From: Winogradskyella endarachnes
GTDB taxonomy: Bacteria; Bacteroidota; Bacteroidia; Flavobacteriales; Flavobacteriaceae
Direction: 5' to 3'
NCBI RefSeq assembly: GCF_009741275.1
Contig: NZ_WOWS01000003.1
Span: forward strand, 434,001-498,000
Length of the DNA stretch: 64,000 nucleotides
A program made the position numbers and the translations under genes. Positions 17,520 through 25,915 of this stretch are shown one piece after another. Numbering within the stretch: the stretch's first letter is position 1; the number at the start of each line of letters is the position of its first letter. Below the pieces are notes generated by a model. It had not been told where the DNA came from. It was given only the letters and a program-made list of their open reading frames with translations, and searched no databases.

Positions 17520-17595
17520 AAAAGATAATAGAAAATAGGCTTTTACAGTCATTAAGAATTTTGAAATCTTTGTTTTCTATTCTAGTTTCTTTGTT
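17520..17595. repeat. Purine-rich/pyrimidine-rich imperfect palindrome, ilvB-ilvN gap
   Basis: Repeats of GATAATAGAAAA on the left face TTTTCTATTCTAG-type words on the right, which could form a long imperfect A/T stem. It resembles the element in the next ilv gap. No clear function can be read from it. Confidence 0.3.
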
Positions 17596-17601
17596 CTTAT
17601 T

Positions 17602-19338
17602 TTATTCTAATCTTATATCAGATACGCTAGCTCCTGTAGGTATCATTGGAAAAACGTTGTCTTCCTTTTCTACTCTTACTTCTAAGAAATAAGGACCTTC
17701 ACATTCTATCATTTCTTTAATAGCTACTTTTAAATTTTGTCTATTTGATACTTTTTTAGCATCAATATGATACCCTTTTGCAATGGTTACAAAGTCTGGA
17801 TTAACCATTTCTGTTGAGGCGTAACGTTTATCAAAAAACAATTGTTGCCACTGACGTACCATGCCGAGGAATTCATTGTTTAAGACTACAATTTTTACGG
17901 GTACTTTTTGTTGAAAAATGGTTGCTAATTCTTGTATGTTCATTTGATAGCCACCATCACCAGCAATCATAATAACTTCGCGGTCTGGTGCTGCCATTTT
18001 TGCCCCAATTGCAGCAGGTAATGCAAAGCCCATGGTTCCTAAGCCACCAGAGGTGATGTTGCTTTTAGAAATATTGAATTCTGCGTAACGGCATGCTATC
18101 ATTTGGTGCTGACCAACATCGCTAACTATAGCGGCTTTTCCTTCTGTTTGAATGTTGATTTCTTTTAACACTTCGCCCATAGTTAAGCCATCCTTTGTGG
18201 GATGTAAGTCATTTTTTATAACTTTATTGTATTCTATTTGGTATAAATCTTTAAATTTTTGATGCCAATCTGCATGAGAATTTGATTTAAGTAAAGGCAA
18301 CAATTTTTTTAAACTGTCTTTAGAGTCGCCAAGAACAGCAATATGCGTTTTTACATTTTTATCAATTTCAGCAGGATCAATTTCAAAATGAATAATTTTA
18401 GCCTGCTTTGCATAAGTTTCTAAGTTACCTGTTACCCGATCATCGAATCGCATACCTATAGCAATTAAAACATCACATTGATTCGTTAAAATATTTGGAG
18501 CATAGTTTCCATGCATACCAACCATTCCTACATTAAGCGGATGTGAAGTTGGTATTGCGGAAGCACCTAATATGGTCCAGGCAGAAGGAATTCCTGTTTT
18601 TTCAATAACCGCTTTAAATTCTTCTTCAGCTTTACCTAAAATGACACCTTGTCCCCAAACTATTAATGGTTTTTTTGCGCTATTAATTAGTTCTGCTGCA
18701 GCTTTTAGTGCAGTTTCATCAGTTTTTGGTACCGGTTTGTAACTTCTAACCCCTTTACATTTTTCGTATTTAAAATCGAATTCTTCAAATTGAGCATTTT
18801 TAGTAATGTCAATTAAAACAGGTCCTGGTCTTCCACTTCTTGCAATGTAAAATGCTTTAGCAATAGCACCAGGAATCTGAGATGCTTCTGTAATTTGGCA
18901 ATTCCATTTAGTGACAGGTGTAGAAATACCTACAATATCCGTTTCTTGAAAAGCATCACTACCTAATAAATGAGATCCTACTTGACCAGTAATGCAGACT
19001 AAAGGCGTAGAGTCAATTTGAGCATCTGCAATACCAGTTATTAAATTAGTAGCGCCTGGTCCTGATGTTGCCATGGCAACACCAACTTTTCCGGAAATTC
19101 TTGCATAACCTTGGGCTGCGTGGGCAGCACCTTGTTCATGACGCGTTAATACATGATGAATTTTATCTTGATATTTGTATAATTCATCATATACAGGCAT
19201 TATTGCGCCTCCTGGATATCCATAGAGGGTTGAAACGCCTTCAGCTAATAAGCACTTAATAACTGCCTCACTACCAGAAATTCGTTCTGTAGTTTCAGTG
19301 CTTTTAGAATTGTTGTTTATAGTTTGAGTTTCTTTCAT
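17602..19338 (-). CDS. ilvB: Acetolactate synthase large (catalytic) subunit
   Basis: This 578-residue TPP enzyme condenses pyruvate with pyruvate or 2-oxobutyrate, the first common step of valine, leucine and isoleucine synthesis. The catalytic glutamate is E68 in LTRHEQGAAHAAQGYAR. The TPP/Mg motif begins GDGGYQM at 460 and ends with the Asn pair at 487-488. The IGMRFDDRVTG stretch at 294-304 is in the FAD-binding middle domain. The start ATG 19338 lies 85 bases after ilvD. Confidence 0.96.
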   Translation of the reverse strand: MKETQTINNNSKSTETTERISGSEAVIKCLLAEGVSTLYGYPGGAIMPVYDELYKYQDKIHHVLTRHEQGAAHAAQGYARISGKVGVAMATSGPGATNLITGIADAQIDSTPLVCITGQVGSHLLGSDAFQETDIVGISTPVTKWNCQITEASQIPGAIAKAFYIARSGRPGPVLIDITKNAQFEEFDFKYEKCKGVRSYKPVPKTDETALKAAAELINSAKKPLIVWGQGVILGKAEEEFKAVIEKTGIPSAWTILGASAIPTSHPLNVGMVGMHGNYAPNILTNQCDVLIAIGMRFDDRVTGNLETYAKQAKIIHFEIDPAEIDKNVKTHIAVLGDSKDSLKKLLPLLKSNSHADWHQKFKDLYQIEYNKVIKNDLHPTKDGLTMGEVLKEINIQTEGKAAIVSDVGQHQMIACRYAEFNISKSNITSGGLGTMGFALPAAIGAKMAAPDREVIMIAGDGGYQMNIQELATIFQQKVPVKIVVLNNEFLGMVRQWQQLFFDKRYASTEMVNPDFVTIAKGYHIDAKKVSNRQNLKVAIKEMIECEGPYFLEVRVEKEDNVFPMIPTGASVSDIRLE

Positions 19339-19423
19339 CTCATTTGTTTTTGAGATCCTATTAATTTATTACAGAATTTATACTGTTTTTTAAGGATAGT
19401 TTATTGTAATAATTCTAACGTAT

Positions 19424-21103
19424 TTAGAATTCATCAGTTACACATCCTTTAGATGCTGATGATACTGTTTTTGCATATTTGTATAAGACACCACGTTCAA
19501 ACTTTAATTCTGGTGCTTTCCATTTTAGACGTCTTTTTTGTAATTCTGTTTCAGAAACTTCAAGAGAAATGGAATTGGTTTCTGCATCAATGGTAATAAT
19601 ATCACCATCTTTAACTACGGCTATTGTTCCACCTTCTTGAGCTTCAGGTGTAATGTGGCCTACAACAAAACCGTGAGTTCCACCAGAGAATCTTCCATCT
19701 GTAATTAAAGCAACGTCTTTACCTAAACCGGCTCCCATAATTGCGGCGGTTGGTTTTAACATTTCTGGCATTCCAGGGCCGCCTTTTGGGCCTTCATACC
19801 TAATGACAACAACGTCTCCTTTTTCTACTAAACCATCTCTAATACCATCGTTAGCTGCGTATTCTCCTTCGAAAACTTTAGCTTTTCCTCTAAAACTTAA
19901 GCCTTCTTTACCGGTTATTTTTGCAACACTTCCTTCTGAAGCTAAATTGCCATAAAGCATTCTTAAGTGTCCTGAAATTTTAATAGGTTTTTCAATAGGT
20001 TTTATTACATCTTGACCTTTGGTTAAATCTGGTACATCTAATAAATTTTCTGCAATAGTTTTTCCTGTAACGGTTAAACAATCACCATGAATTAAGCCTT
20101 TTTTCAAAAGATATTTTAGTACTGCAGGTATGCCTCCAACAGCATGTACATCTTCCATTAAATATTTACCGCTTGGTTTTAAATCGGCTAAAAATGGCGT
20201 ATTGTCACTTATATCTTGAAAATCTTTCAGTGTAAAATCTATTTGAGCAGCTCTTGCAATAGCTAAAAAATGTAATACAGCGTTTGTAGAACCTCCTAGG
20301 ATAGTAACTAATCTTACGGCATTTTCAAGAGATTTTCTTGTAATTATATCTGAAGGTTTAATGTCTTTTTCTAATAAAGTTCGTAGTGCTTCACCAGCTT
20401 TAACAGATTCTTCTTTTTTTGCATCACTTAATGCAGGATTAGAAGAGTTGAAAGGCAATGTCATCCCAAGAGCTTCAATCGCAGATGCCATTGTGTTTGC
20501 AGTATACATTCCACCGCAAGCACCAGCACCAGGACATGCTTTTTCAACTATATTTTGGTATTCGCCTTCGTCCATAGTTCCAGCAACTTTACTTCCCCAA
20601 GCTTCAAAGGCAGATACAACGTCTAACTTTTTTCCGTTATGACAACCAGAATCTATAGTGCCGCCATAAACTAAAATTGAAGGTCTGTTTAAACGAATCA
20701 TTGCCATTAAAGCGCCAGGCATATTTTTGTCGCATCCAACAACCGTAACTAGCCCATCGTAGCTCATCGCTTGCACTACAGTTTCCATAGAATCTGCAAT
20801 AATATCTCGTGAAGGTAAGGAGTAACGCATTCCTGGTGTTCCCATAGAAATACCATCACTAACACCGATGGTGTTAAAAATTAAACCGACTACGTCTTCG
20901 TTTTTTGTGCCTTCTTTAACCAATTTGGCTAAATCATTAAGGTGCATGTTACAAGGGTTGCCTTCGTAACCTGTACTTGCAATACCAACAATTGGTTTAA
21001 AGAAATCTTCTTTTGTTAATCCAATGGCATGCAACATAGCTTGTGCTGCTGGTTGAGTAGGATCTTGGGTTACTGTTTTACTGTATTTATTTAGTTGACT
21101 CAT
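19424..21103 (-). CDS. ilvD: Dihydroxy-acid dehydratase
   Basis: This Fe-S dehydratase makes the 2-oxo acid precursors of valine and isoleucine. The three conserved cluster cysteines are C51 (NPCNMHL), C124 (GCDKNMPG) and C196 ([13 protein letters not shown]). The length of 559 residues is normal. It is the first structural gene of the ilv operon. A 230-base leader upstream of it contains a branched-chain-rich peptide and a terminator, so expression is very probably governed by attenuation. Confidence 0.96.
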   Translation of the reverse strand: MSQLNKYSKTVTQDPTQPAAQAMLHAIGLTKEDFFKPIVGIASTGYEGNPCNMHLNDLAKLVKEGTKNEDVVGLIFNTIGVSDGISMGTPGMRYSLPSRDIIADSMETVVQAMSYDGLVTVVGCDKNMPGALMAMIRLNRPSILVYGGTIDSGCHNGKKLDVVSAFEAWGSKVAGTMDEGEYQNIVEKACPGAGACGGMYTANTMASAIEALGMTLPFNSSNPALSDAKKEESVKAGEALRTLLEKDIKPSDIITRKSLENAVRLVTILGGSTNAVLHFLAIARAAQIDFTLKDFQDISDNTPFLADLKPSGKYLMEDVHAVGGIPAVLKYLLKKGLIHGDCLTVTGKTIAENLLDVPDLTKGQDVIKPIEKPIKISGHLRMLYGNLASEGSVAKITGKEGLSFRGKAKVFEGEYAANDGIRDGLVEKGDVVVIRYEGPKGGPGMPEMLKPTAAIMGAGLGKDVALITDGRFSGGTHGFVVGHITPEAQEGGTIAVVKDGDIITIDAETNSISLEVSETELQKRRLKWKAPELKFERGVLYKYAKTVSSASKGCVTDEF

Positions 21104-21280
21104 AGTTTTATTTAGGCAAATTTTATTTGCAAAATCTAAATTAATTGATATGTTATAATTATAGATAAGATTATTATTTTTTAATCTAAATTCAAGATTG
21201 TTAAGTGTAGCTTATTTTATTGTAATTCAATAAGTTAGATTGATTTAAATATGACGTTCAAAAGTGTTAATTTTTTGCAT

Positions 21281-21307
21281 AAAAAAAGCCTTCCGTTTTG
21301 GAAGACT
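21281..21307 (-). terminator. Attenuator terminator of the ilv operon
   Basis: On the minus strand, AGTCTTCC (21307-21300) pairs with GGAAGGCT (21294-21287) around an AAAAC loop and is followed by seven T. It begins 26 bases after the leader peptide stop and lies about 180 bases before the ilvD start, inside the leader transcript. The 5' arm can instead pair with GAAGGC inside the leader peptide coding region (21352-21347), which would prevent the terminator from forming. Confidence 0.85.
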
Positions 21308-21332
21308 TGGAATAAATATATGTTTTAAGTTG

Positions 21333-21407
21333 TTATAACATTCCTTGCCTTCGTAAAATTTTTACGACGCGAACAATAGAAATGATATAAATAAAATGTC
21401 TGTTCAT
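21333..21407 (-). CDS. ilv operon leader peptide (24 aa)
   Basis: This is a 24-codon frame, ATG at 21407 and TAA at 21333, too short for usual gene calling. It encodes five Ile, three Val and two Leu among 24 residues, with the run IYIISIVRVVKIL at residues 6-18. It lies on the same strand as ilvDBNCA and is followed directly by a T-tailed hairpin, which is the classical layout of amino-acid attenuation. The last codons (CGA AGG CAA) are part of the alternative hairpin. Family knowledge: leader peptides of this kind are known for ilv and leu operons of Proteobacteria and have been predicted in Bacteroidota. Confidence 0.8.
   Translation of the reverse strand: MNRHFIYIISIVRVVKILRRQGML
21347..21366 (-). 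promoter_or_regulatory. Pause/antiterminator segment of the ilv leader
   Basis: On the minus strand the leader carries CGTAAAA (21366-21360) and TTTTACG (21358-21352), able to form a pause-type hairpin within the Val-Val-Lys-Ile-Leu codons. Immediately after, GAAGGC (21352-21347) can pair with GTCTTC, the 5' arm of the terminator, with one G-T wobble. These are segments 1, 2, 3 and 4 of a standard attenuator. A ribosome stalled at the Ile/Val codons would cover segment 1 and leave 2 free to pair with 3. Confidence 0.7.
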
Positions 21408-21415
21408 TGTACAAA

Positions 21416-21446
21416 CAAAAATGAGATTTTAATAAATAGTAAACAA
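21416..21446 (-). promoter_or_regulatory. Candidate ilv operon promoter
   Basis: On the minus strand TTG (21446-21444) is followed after 20 bases by CATTTTTG (21423-21416), a 7-of-8 match to the Bacteroidota TAnnTTTG element. The expected start of transcription falls near 21410, almost at the leader peptide ATG, so the leader would be translated with little or no untranslated region. Confidence 0.5.
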
Positions 21447-21476
21447 TATTTTTTGTAAAATAAATGGTAGTAAACC

Positions 21477-21506
21477 AAAAATCCCAATTCATATGAATTG
21501 GGATTT
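21477..21506 (-). terminator. Terminator downstream of tRNA-Phe
   Basis: AAAATCCCAATTC and GAATTGGGATTTT form a perfect 13-bp stem around a four-base centre (ATAT), four bases after the tRNA 3' end. The transcribed strand ends in GGGATTTTTGG. It separates tRNA transcription from the ilv leader. Confidence 0.85.
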
Positions 21507-21509
21507 TAG

Positions 21510-21585
21510 TGGTGGTGCCTCCAGGAATCGAACCAGGGACACAAGGATTTTCAGTCCTTTGCTCTACCAACTGAGCTAAGGCACC
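21510..21585 (-). tRNA. tRNA-Phe (anticodon GAA)
   Basis: On the minus strand the 76-base sequence starts GGTGCCT and ends AGGCACC-A-CCA, with a perfect seven-pair acceptor stem and a genome-encoded CCA. The D-arm AGCTCAGTTGGTAGAGC, anticodon arm AGGACTGAAAATCCT with anticodon GAA, and TpsiC arm with GGTTCGATTCC are all present. It is a single tRNA unit with its own promoter and terminator. Confidence 0.97.
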
Positions 21586-21606
21586 AATTGCTTAATTAAG
21601 CGGGTG

Positions 21607-21636
21607 CAAATATAAATGCATTTTTTATATACACAA
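21607..21636 (-). promoter_or_regulatory. tRNA-Phe promoter
   Basis: On the minus strand TTTTTG (TTG at 21636-21634) and, after 19 bases, TATATTTG (21614-21607) match the Bacteroidota consensus TTG-N19-TAnnTTTG exactly. The predicted start of transcription is around 21601, about 16 bases before the mature tRNA 5' end. Confidence 0.75.
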
Positions 21637-21642
21637 AAAGAA

Positions 21643-21670
21643 TTTGATAAAATTTGATTTTATAAATTTG
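21643..21670 (+). promoter_or_regulatory. coaX operon promoter
   Basis: TTTG at 21643-21646 and TAAATTTG at 21663-21670, a perfect TAnnTTTG match, are separated by 16 bases, slightly short of the usual spacing. The predicted start of transcription lies about 13 bases before the coaX ATG. It is back-to-back with the tRNA-Phe promoter. Confidence 0.55.
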
Positions 21671-21688
21671 CAGCTTTAGTTAAAAGAT

Positions 21689-22417
21689 ATGAATCTTATT
21701 GTAGATGTGGGTAATACGTATGTAAAATTTGCTGTGTTTAAAAACAGAAATTTATTACATAAGTTAAGTTTTAAGCTAACTGAGTTTAAAAATCAATACA
21801 ACAACCTTAAAAAAGAGTACCCAAAAATAGAAAAAGCGATTATTTCTTCAGTTGGTCTTTTGTCTAAACAAGAGGTTGAGTTAATTCGTTTAGATTTTCC
21901 GGTTGTAGAGCTTAGCTCTGAAACAAATTTGCCTTTTGAGAATTTGTATGCCACTCCAAAAACTCTAGGTGTAGACAGAATAGCTTTAGTAAGTGCATCT
22001 GTTGATCAGTTTTCTGATAGAAATGTATTAATTATAGATGCTGGCACTTGTATCACTTATGATTTTATAAACAAGAAAAACCAATATTTAGGAGGTGCAA
22101 TCTCTCCAGGTCTGAGATTACGATATAAAACTTTAAATAATTTAACGGCTAATCTTCCGTTGTTAGAAACACAAATGCCTGAAAGTTTGATAGGCAATTC
22201 AACAGATACTTCAATTCACTCTGGTGTGGTAAATGGCGTGGTAAAGGAATTAGACGGTATAATTGATGAATATTTAATGAATTATTCGGATTTAACAATT
22301 ATTTTAACAGGAGGTGATACTAAATTTTTGTTAAACCAATTAAAAAATACCATATTTGCGAATTCAGATTTTCTTTTAGAGGGTTTGAATTTTATTCTAG
22401 AATATAATTCAAAATAA
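21689..22417 (+). CDS. coaX: Type III pantothenate kinase
   Basis: This 242-residue ASKHA-fold kinase phosphorylates pantothenate, the first step of coenzyme A synthesis. The phosphate motif DVGNTYVKF begins at residue 6, the middle motif contains TPKTLGVDRIALV, and DAGTCITYDFI is the second ATP-site motif. Type III enzymes depend on a monovalent cation and are not inhibited by CoA (family knowledge). The stop codon shares one base with the next start (TAATG), so it leads an operon of envelope genes. Confidence 0.95.
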   Translation: MNLIVDVGNTYVKFAVFKNRNLLHKLSFKLTEFKNQYNNLKKEYPKIEKAIISSVGLLSKQEVELIRLDFPVVELSSETNLPFENLYATPKTLGVDRIALVSASVDQFSDRNVLIIDAGTCITYDFINKKNQYLGGAISPGLRLRYKTLNNLTANLPLLETQMPESLIGNSTDTSIHSGVVNGVVKELDGIIDEYLMNYSDLTIILTGGDTKFLLNQLKNTIFANSDFLLEGLNFILEYNSK

Positions 22418-23736
22418 TGATAAAAAGATTCATTGTAATTTGTATTACAATTATTAGTTCTTCGGTATTTGCACAACAAGGAACAGGTTCGCCGTATTCG
22501 TTTTATGGAATAGGTAGTCTTAAGTTTAAAGGAACGGTAGAAAACCGTAGTATGGGAGGAATGAGTGTGTATTTAGATAGTATTCATTTAAATTTAAGTA
22601 ATCCAGCTTCTTATGCTGGTAAAAATTTAGAATCTTCAAATTATAGAGGTGAAAGTAGACCTATAAAATTTTCTGTAGCAGGTACTACATCTACAAGTAC
22701 GCTAAAGAGCGCTTCAGAAAAAGGGAATGCAAGCAGTACGATATTTGATTATATTGCATTGTCAGTGCCAGTGGGTAAATTTGGCTTTGGCTTTGGTTTA
22801 ATGCCATATACAGCGGTTGGTTATAAATTAGATGATATAAATAATGAAGCTTTATTAGTGAATCGTTTTAATGGTGAAGGTGGTATAAATAGAGTGTTTA
22901 CTGGTATTGGTTATCAAATTAATGACAAATTAAGTGTAGGTCTAGATGTTAATTACAATTTTGGAAATATTCAAAACACAGCCATTGAAGTAGCTTATAC
23001 AGATGAAGGAGATATAGTGCAATACCAAACAAGGCAGTTTAATAGATCAGATTTAAATGGTTTAAACTTTAATTTTGGTGTGGCATACAAAACTATGATC
23101 ACTAATAAATTAGAATTGTCTGCAACAGCAACATTTACTCCAGAAAGTAGATTAAATTCTGATAATGTTAGAAGTTTCTCAACAGTGACTTTAGATACTG
23201 ATTATGAAGTTATCGGTGTGTCTAATACTATTGATTCTGATTTAGAAGCACAAGGTCGCGATAAAACAAAATTAACGCTGCCATCTAAATTTACTTTTGG
23301 CGTAGGTATTGGTCAACCAAAATCTTGGTTTGTGGGTACAGAATACACGTTTCAGAGTACAAGTGATTTCTCAAATCCTATTTTTCCAGTGAATTCAGCA
23401 ACTTATGAAAACTCGTCTGAAATTTCGCTTGGAGGATTCTATATTCCTAAGTATAATGCCTTTTCTGGTTATTTTAATCGCGTAGTTTATAGAGCAGGTT
23501 TAAAATACGAAAATACAGGTATGGTAATAAAAAGAGAGCCAATAAATGAGTTTGGCATATCTTTTGGACTAGGATTACCAGTTGGGTCTCGTAATTTATT
23601 TTCTAACGCTAATTTTGGCTTTGAAATTGGACGACGAGGAACAAGAGAGAAAAATTTAATTCTAGAGAATTTTGTAAACTTTAATGTAAGTTTATCTTTG
23701 AACTCTAGATGGTTTGAACAAAAAAAATATTACTAA
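22417..23736 (+). CDS. Putative outer-membrane beta-barrel protein
   Basis: The 439-residue protein begins with a clear signal peptide (MIKRFIVICITIISSSVFA, cleavage before QQ). The mature part is rich in alternating aromatic/polar strands and Gly, with GFGFGLMPYTAVGY-type segments, and ends in strands typical of outer-membrane barrels. It has distant resemblance to the FadL/OmpP1 group, but I cannot assign a substrate. Position between coaX and a TPR/lptC pair suggests an envelope function. The start overlaps the coaX stop by one base. Confidence 0.7.
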   Translation: MIKRFIVICITIISSSVFAQQGTGSPYSFYGIGSLKFKGTVENRSMGGMSVYLDSIHLNLSNPASYAGKNLESSNYRGESRPIKFSVAGTTSTSTLKSASEKGNASSTIFDYIALSVPVGKFGFGFGLMPYTAVGYKLDDINNEALLVNRFNGEGGINRVFTGIGYQINDKLSVGLDVNYNFGNIQNTAIEVAYTDEGDIVQYQTRQFNRSDLNGLNFNFGVAYKTMITNKLELSATATFTPESRLNSDNVRSFSTVTLDTDYEVIGVSNTIDSDLEAQGRDKTKLTLPSKFTFGVGIGQPKSWFVGTEYTFQSTSDFSNPIFPVNSATYENSSEISLGGFYIPKYNAFSGYFNRVVYRAGLKYENTGMVIKREPINEFGISFGLGLPVGSRNLFSNANFGFEIGRRGTREKNLILENFVNFNVSLSLNSRWFEQKKYY

Positions 23737-23751
23737 TAAAATTAACAAAAG

Positions 23752-25122
23752 ATGAAGACGAGAATTACAATACTATTTTTTGCTCTATTAATGAGTGTTA
23801 ACTTAGGTTTTGCTCAAGATGAAACTCAAGAAGAGTGTATGAATAATTTATCACTTTTTGATGGTTATGCAAAAAGTAAAAAGTATGATGAAGCATATGA
23901 ACCATGGAAAATAGTTAGAGAAAAGTGCCCTAAATTTAATAGAGCTATTTATGTACGTGGAGAAAAAATCTTATTACATAAAATTGAAAATTCTACAGGA
24001 GAAGAGCAATTAGCACATATCAAAGACTTAATGTTATTGCACGATCAGAGTAGAGAGCATTTTGCGTCTAAATATGATTTTGCAGATGTAACTGTTGATA
24101 AAGCAAACTTAGCTAATAAGTATAAAACAGAACTTGGTATGAGTGATGAGCAAGTTTATAAGATGTTTGATGAAGCTTATACAAAAGATGCTAAAAACTT
24201 TACTGATCCAAAAGGGTTATATTCTTATTTTTCATTAGCAGTAGATTTATATGATGCTGGGAAGTTATCAGCACAACAAATGTTTGATAAATATGATGAT
24301 GTTAACGAAATTATAGAACGTATTATTGATAGTAATACAGTGAAGCTTAACAAATATGCTGAAAAAGAAGAAGCAGGTACAGAGTTAACAAAAAAGGAGT
24401 CTAAGTATAAAGCTAGTTATGAATCATATATAAACGTATTTGAAGGTAAAATTTTACCAAGTATGGATCAAAAACTTGGAAAAAGAGCAACTTGCGATAT
24501 CTTAGTGCCTTTATATGAAAAAGATTTTGAAGAAAACAAAAATAATGGTGTTTGGTTGCAACGTGCAATGAATAGAATGTATGCTAAGGATTGTAAGGAA
24601 GATCCATTATTCTTAAAATTAGTTCAACAAAAAAACACAATAGAGCCAAGTGCAGATACATCATACTATTTATATTTACTTACAGGTGAGCAAAAGTATT
24701 TAGATCAAACTATTTCTTTATCTACGGATCCTTTAAAAAAGGCGAAATTATACAAAGGTTTGGCTAATGAGTTGAAGTCTAAAGGTAGCTATGGTAAAGC
24801 TAGACAGTATTATAATGAAGCATTAAAATTAAATCCTTCAGATGGTTCTCCGTACCTACAAATTGCAGCAATGTATGCTAAAAGTGCTAATAGCTGTGGA
24901 GATACAAACTTTAATAAAAGAGCTGTATTTTGGTTAGCTGCTAATGAAGCTGAAAAAGCAGGTAGAGTAGATGGTAGATTAAGATCTACAGCTGCAAAGA
25001 CAGCTGCTAGTTACAGAGCTAGTGCTCCTTCTAAATCAGATATATTTTCTTGTAGCTGTTCTGGAACAGTAATTAAAATAGGCTGTTGGATAGGACGTTC
25101 AGTAACCGTTCCTAGTATTTAA
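23752..25122 (+). CDS. Exported TPR-repeat protein of unknown function
   Basis: This 456-residue protein has a signal peptide ending LGFAQ at about residue 22. The body is helical, with tetratricopeptide-like repeats; the clearest is near residues 340-375 (GKARQYYNEALKLNPSDGSPYLQIA). A short C-terminal segment contains several cysteines (SCSCSGTVIKIGC), unusual for this kind of protein. It is probably periplasmic. The stop overlaps the lptC start by one base, so the two are translationally coupled. Confidence 0.75.
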   Translation: MKTRITILFFALLMSVNLGFAQDETQEECMNNLSLFDGYAKSKKYDEAYEPWKIVREKCPKFNRAIYVRGEKILLHKIENSTGEEQLAHIKDLMLLHDQSREHFASKYDFADVTVDKANLANKYKTELGMSDEQVYKMFDEAYTKDAKNFTDPKGLYSYFSLAVDLYDAGKLSAQQMFDKYDDVNEIIERIIDSNTVKLNKYAEKEEAGTELTKKESKYKASYESYINVFEGKILPSMDQKLGKRATCDILVPLYEKDFEENKNNGVWLQRAMNRMYAKDCKEDPLFLKLVQQKNTIEPSADTSYYLYLLTGEQKYLDQTISLSTDPLKKAKLYKGLANELKSKGSYGKARQYYNEALKLNPSDGSPYLQIAAMYAKSANSCGDTNFNKRAVFWLAANEAEKAGRVDGRLRSTAAKTAASYRASAPSKSDIFSCSCSGTVIKIGCWIGRSVTVPSI

Positions 25123-25688
25123 TGATACAAAGAAACTTACATATAATAAGAAACTTAGTCACAGCAATTGTTGTGACTTTGTTTTTTTCATGTACCAACG
25201 ATTTTAATGAGGTGCAAAAGGTAGGTGTGTTGCAAAATAAGCCTATAAGTGAGGCCGAAAATATAGACTTAAAGTACACCGAATTTAAAGATGATACGGT
25301 AAGGTTGTTAGCAAACTTACTAAGTCCTAAAATGTTAGACTACTCTAATAGAAATTTCCCGTTTTCAGAATTTCCTAAAGGTATTAAACTAATAACTTAC
25401 GACGAGGATAAAAATAAAACAACAATAACCTCAGATTACGCTATTGTGTATAACGATACTGATATTATTGATTTACAAGGTGATGTTAAGATTGTTACAC
25501 AGCAAAGCGATACGCTATTTACAGAACAATTATTTTACAACCAAAAGTTAGAATGGTTGTTTACTAATGAACCATGGTTGTTTAAGCGAGCTATAGCACC
25601 ACTGCATGGAATTAGTTTTGATTCGGATAAAAATTTTAAAAATTTTCAAATGCTTGAAATGGGTGGCGAGTTTGAGCTCGATAAATAG
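25122..25688 (+). CDS. lptC: LptC-like lipopolysaccharide export lipoprotein
   Basis: The 188-residue protein starts with a lipoprotein signal peptide ending LFFSC, giving a lipidated cysteine at about position 24. Residues 50-180 resemble the LptC fold, a stack of beta strands (DYAIVYNDTDIIDLQGDVKIVTQQSDTL) that carries LPS across the periplasm from the LptBFG transporter to LptA. The LptC of Bacteroidota is often a lipoprotein rather than a single-pass membrane protein. Assignment rests on the strand pattern and the neighbours. Confidence 0.8.
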   Translation: MIQRNLHIIRNLVTAIVVTLFFSCTNDFNEVQKVGVLQNKPISEAENIDLKYTEFKDDTVRLLANLLSPKMLDYSNRNFPFSEFPKGIKLITYDEDKNKTTITSDYAIVYNDTDIIDLQGDVKIVTQQSDTLFTEQLFYNQKLEWLFTNEPWLFKRAIAPLHGISFDSDKNFKNFQMLEMGGEFELDK

Positions 25689-25720
25689 TTACCTTTACAT
25701 AATAATCAGTTTATTTAATT

Positions 25721-25912
25721 ATGAAAATACAGAAGATTTTTCATTACGCATATCTTGTTTTTGCAGTACTTTTTCTCTATGATGCTATTACTAAATGGTC
25801 AGACAATAGAAACGGTGCATATATGTCATTAGTTTTTGTAGCATTAGCTACGTTTATGTTTTTCTTCAGAAAACGTTTCAGTAAAAAGTTTGAAGATCGT
25901 AACAAACAGTAA
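25721..25912 (+). CDS. Small membrane protein, unknown function
   Basis: A 63-residue protein with two hydrophobic segments (about residues 8-22 and 33-50) and a basic tail (FFRKRFSKKFEDRNK). I do not recognise a named family. It sits 32 bases after lptC and four bases before the CNNM-type gene, so it is in the same operon and probably an inner-membrane protein. Confidence 0.65.
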   Translation: MKIQKIFHYAYLVFAVLFLYDAITKWSDNRNGAYMSLVFVALATFMFFFRKRFSKKFEDRNKQ

Positions 25913-25915
25913 TCT

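Noticed and set aside
21325-21570. 81-codon minus-strand frame covering tRNA-Phe and part of the ilv leader
   Set aside because: It reads through a perfectly folded tRNA gene and a terminator. The encoded peptide is an artefact of the tRNA sequence.
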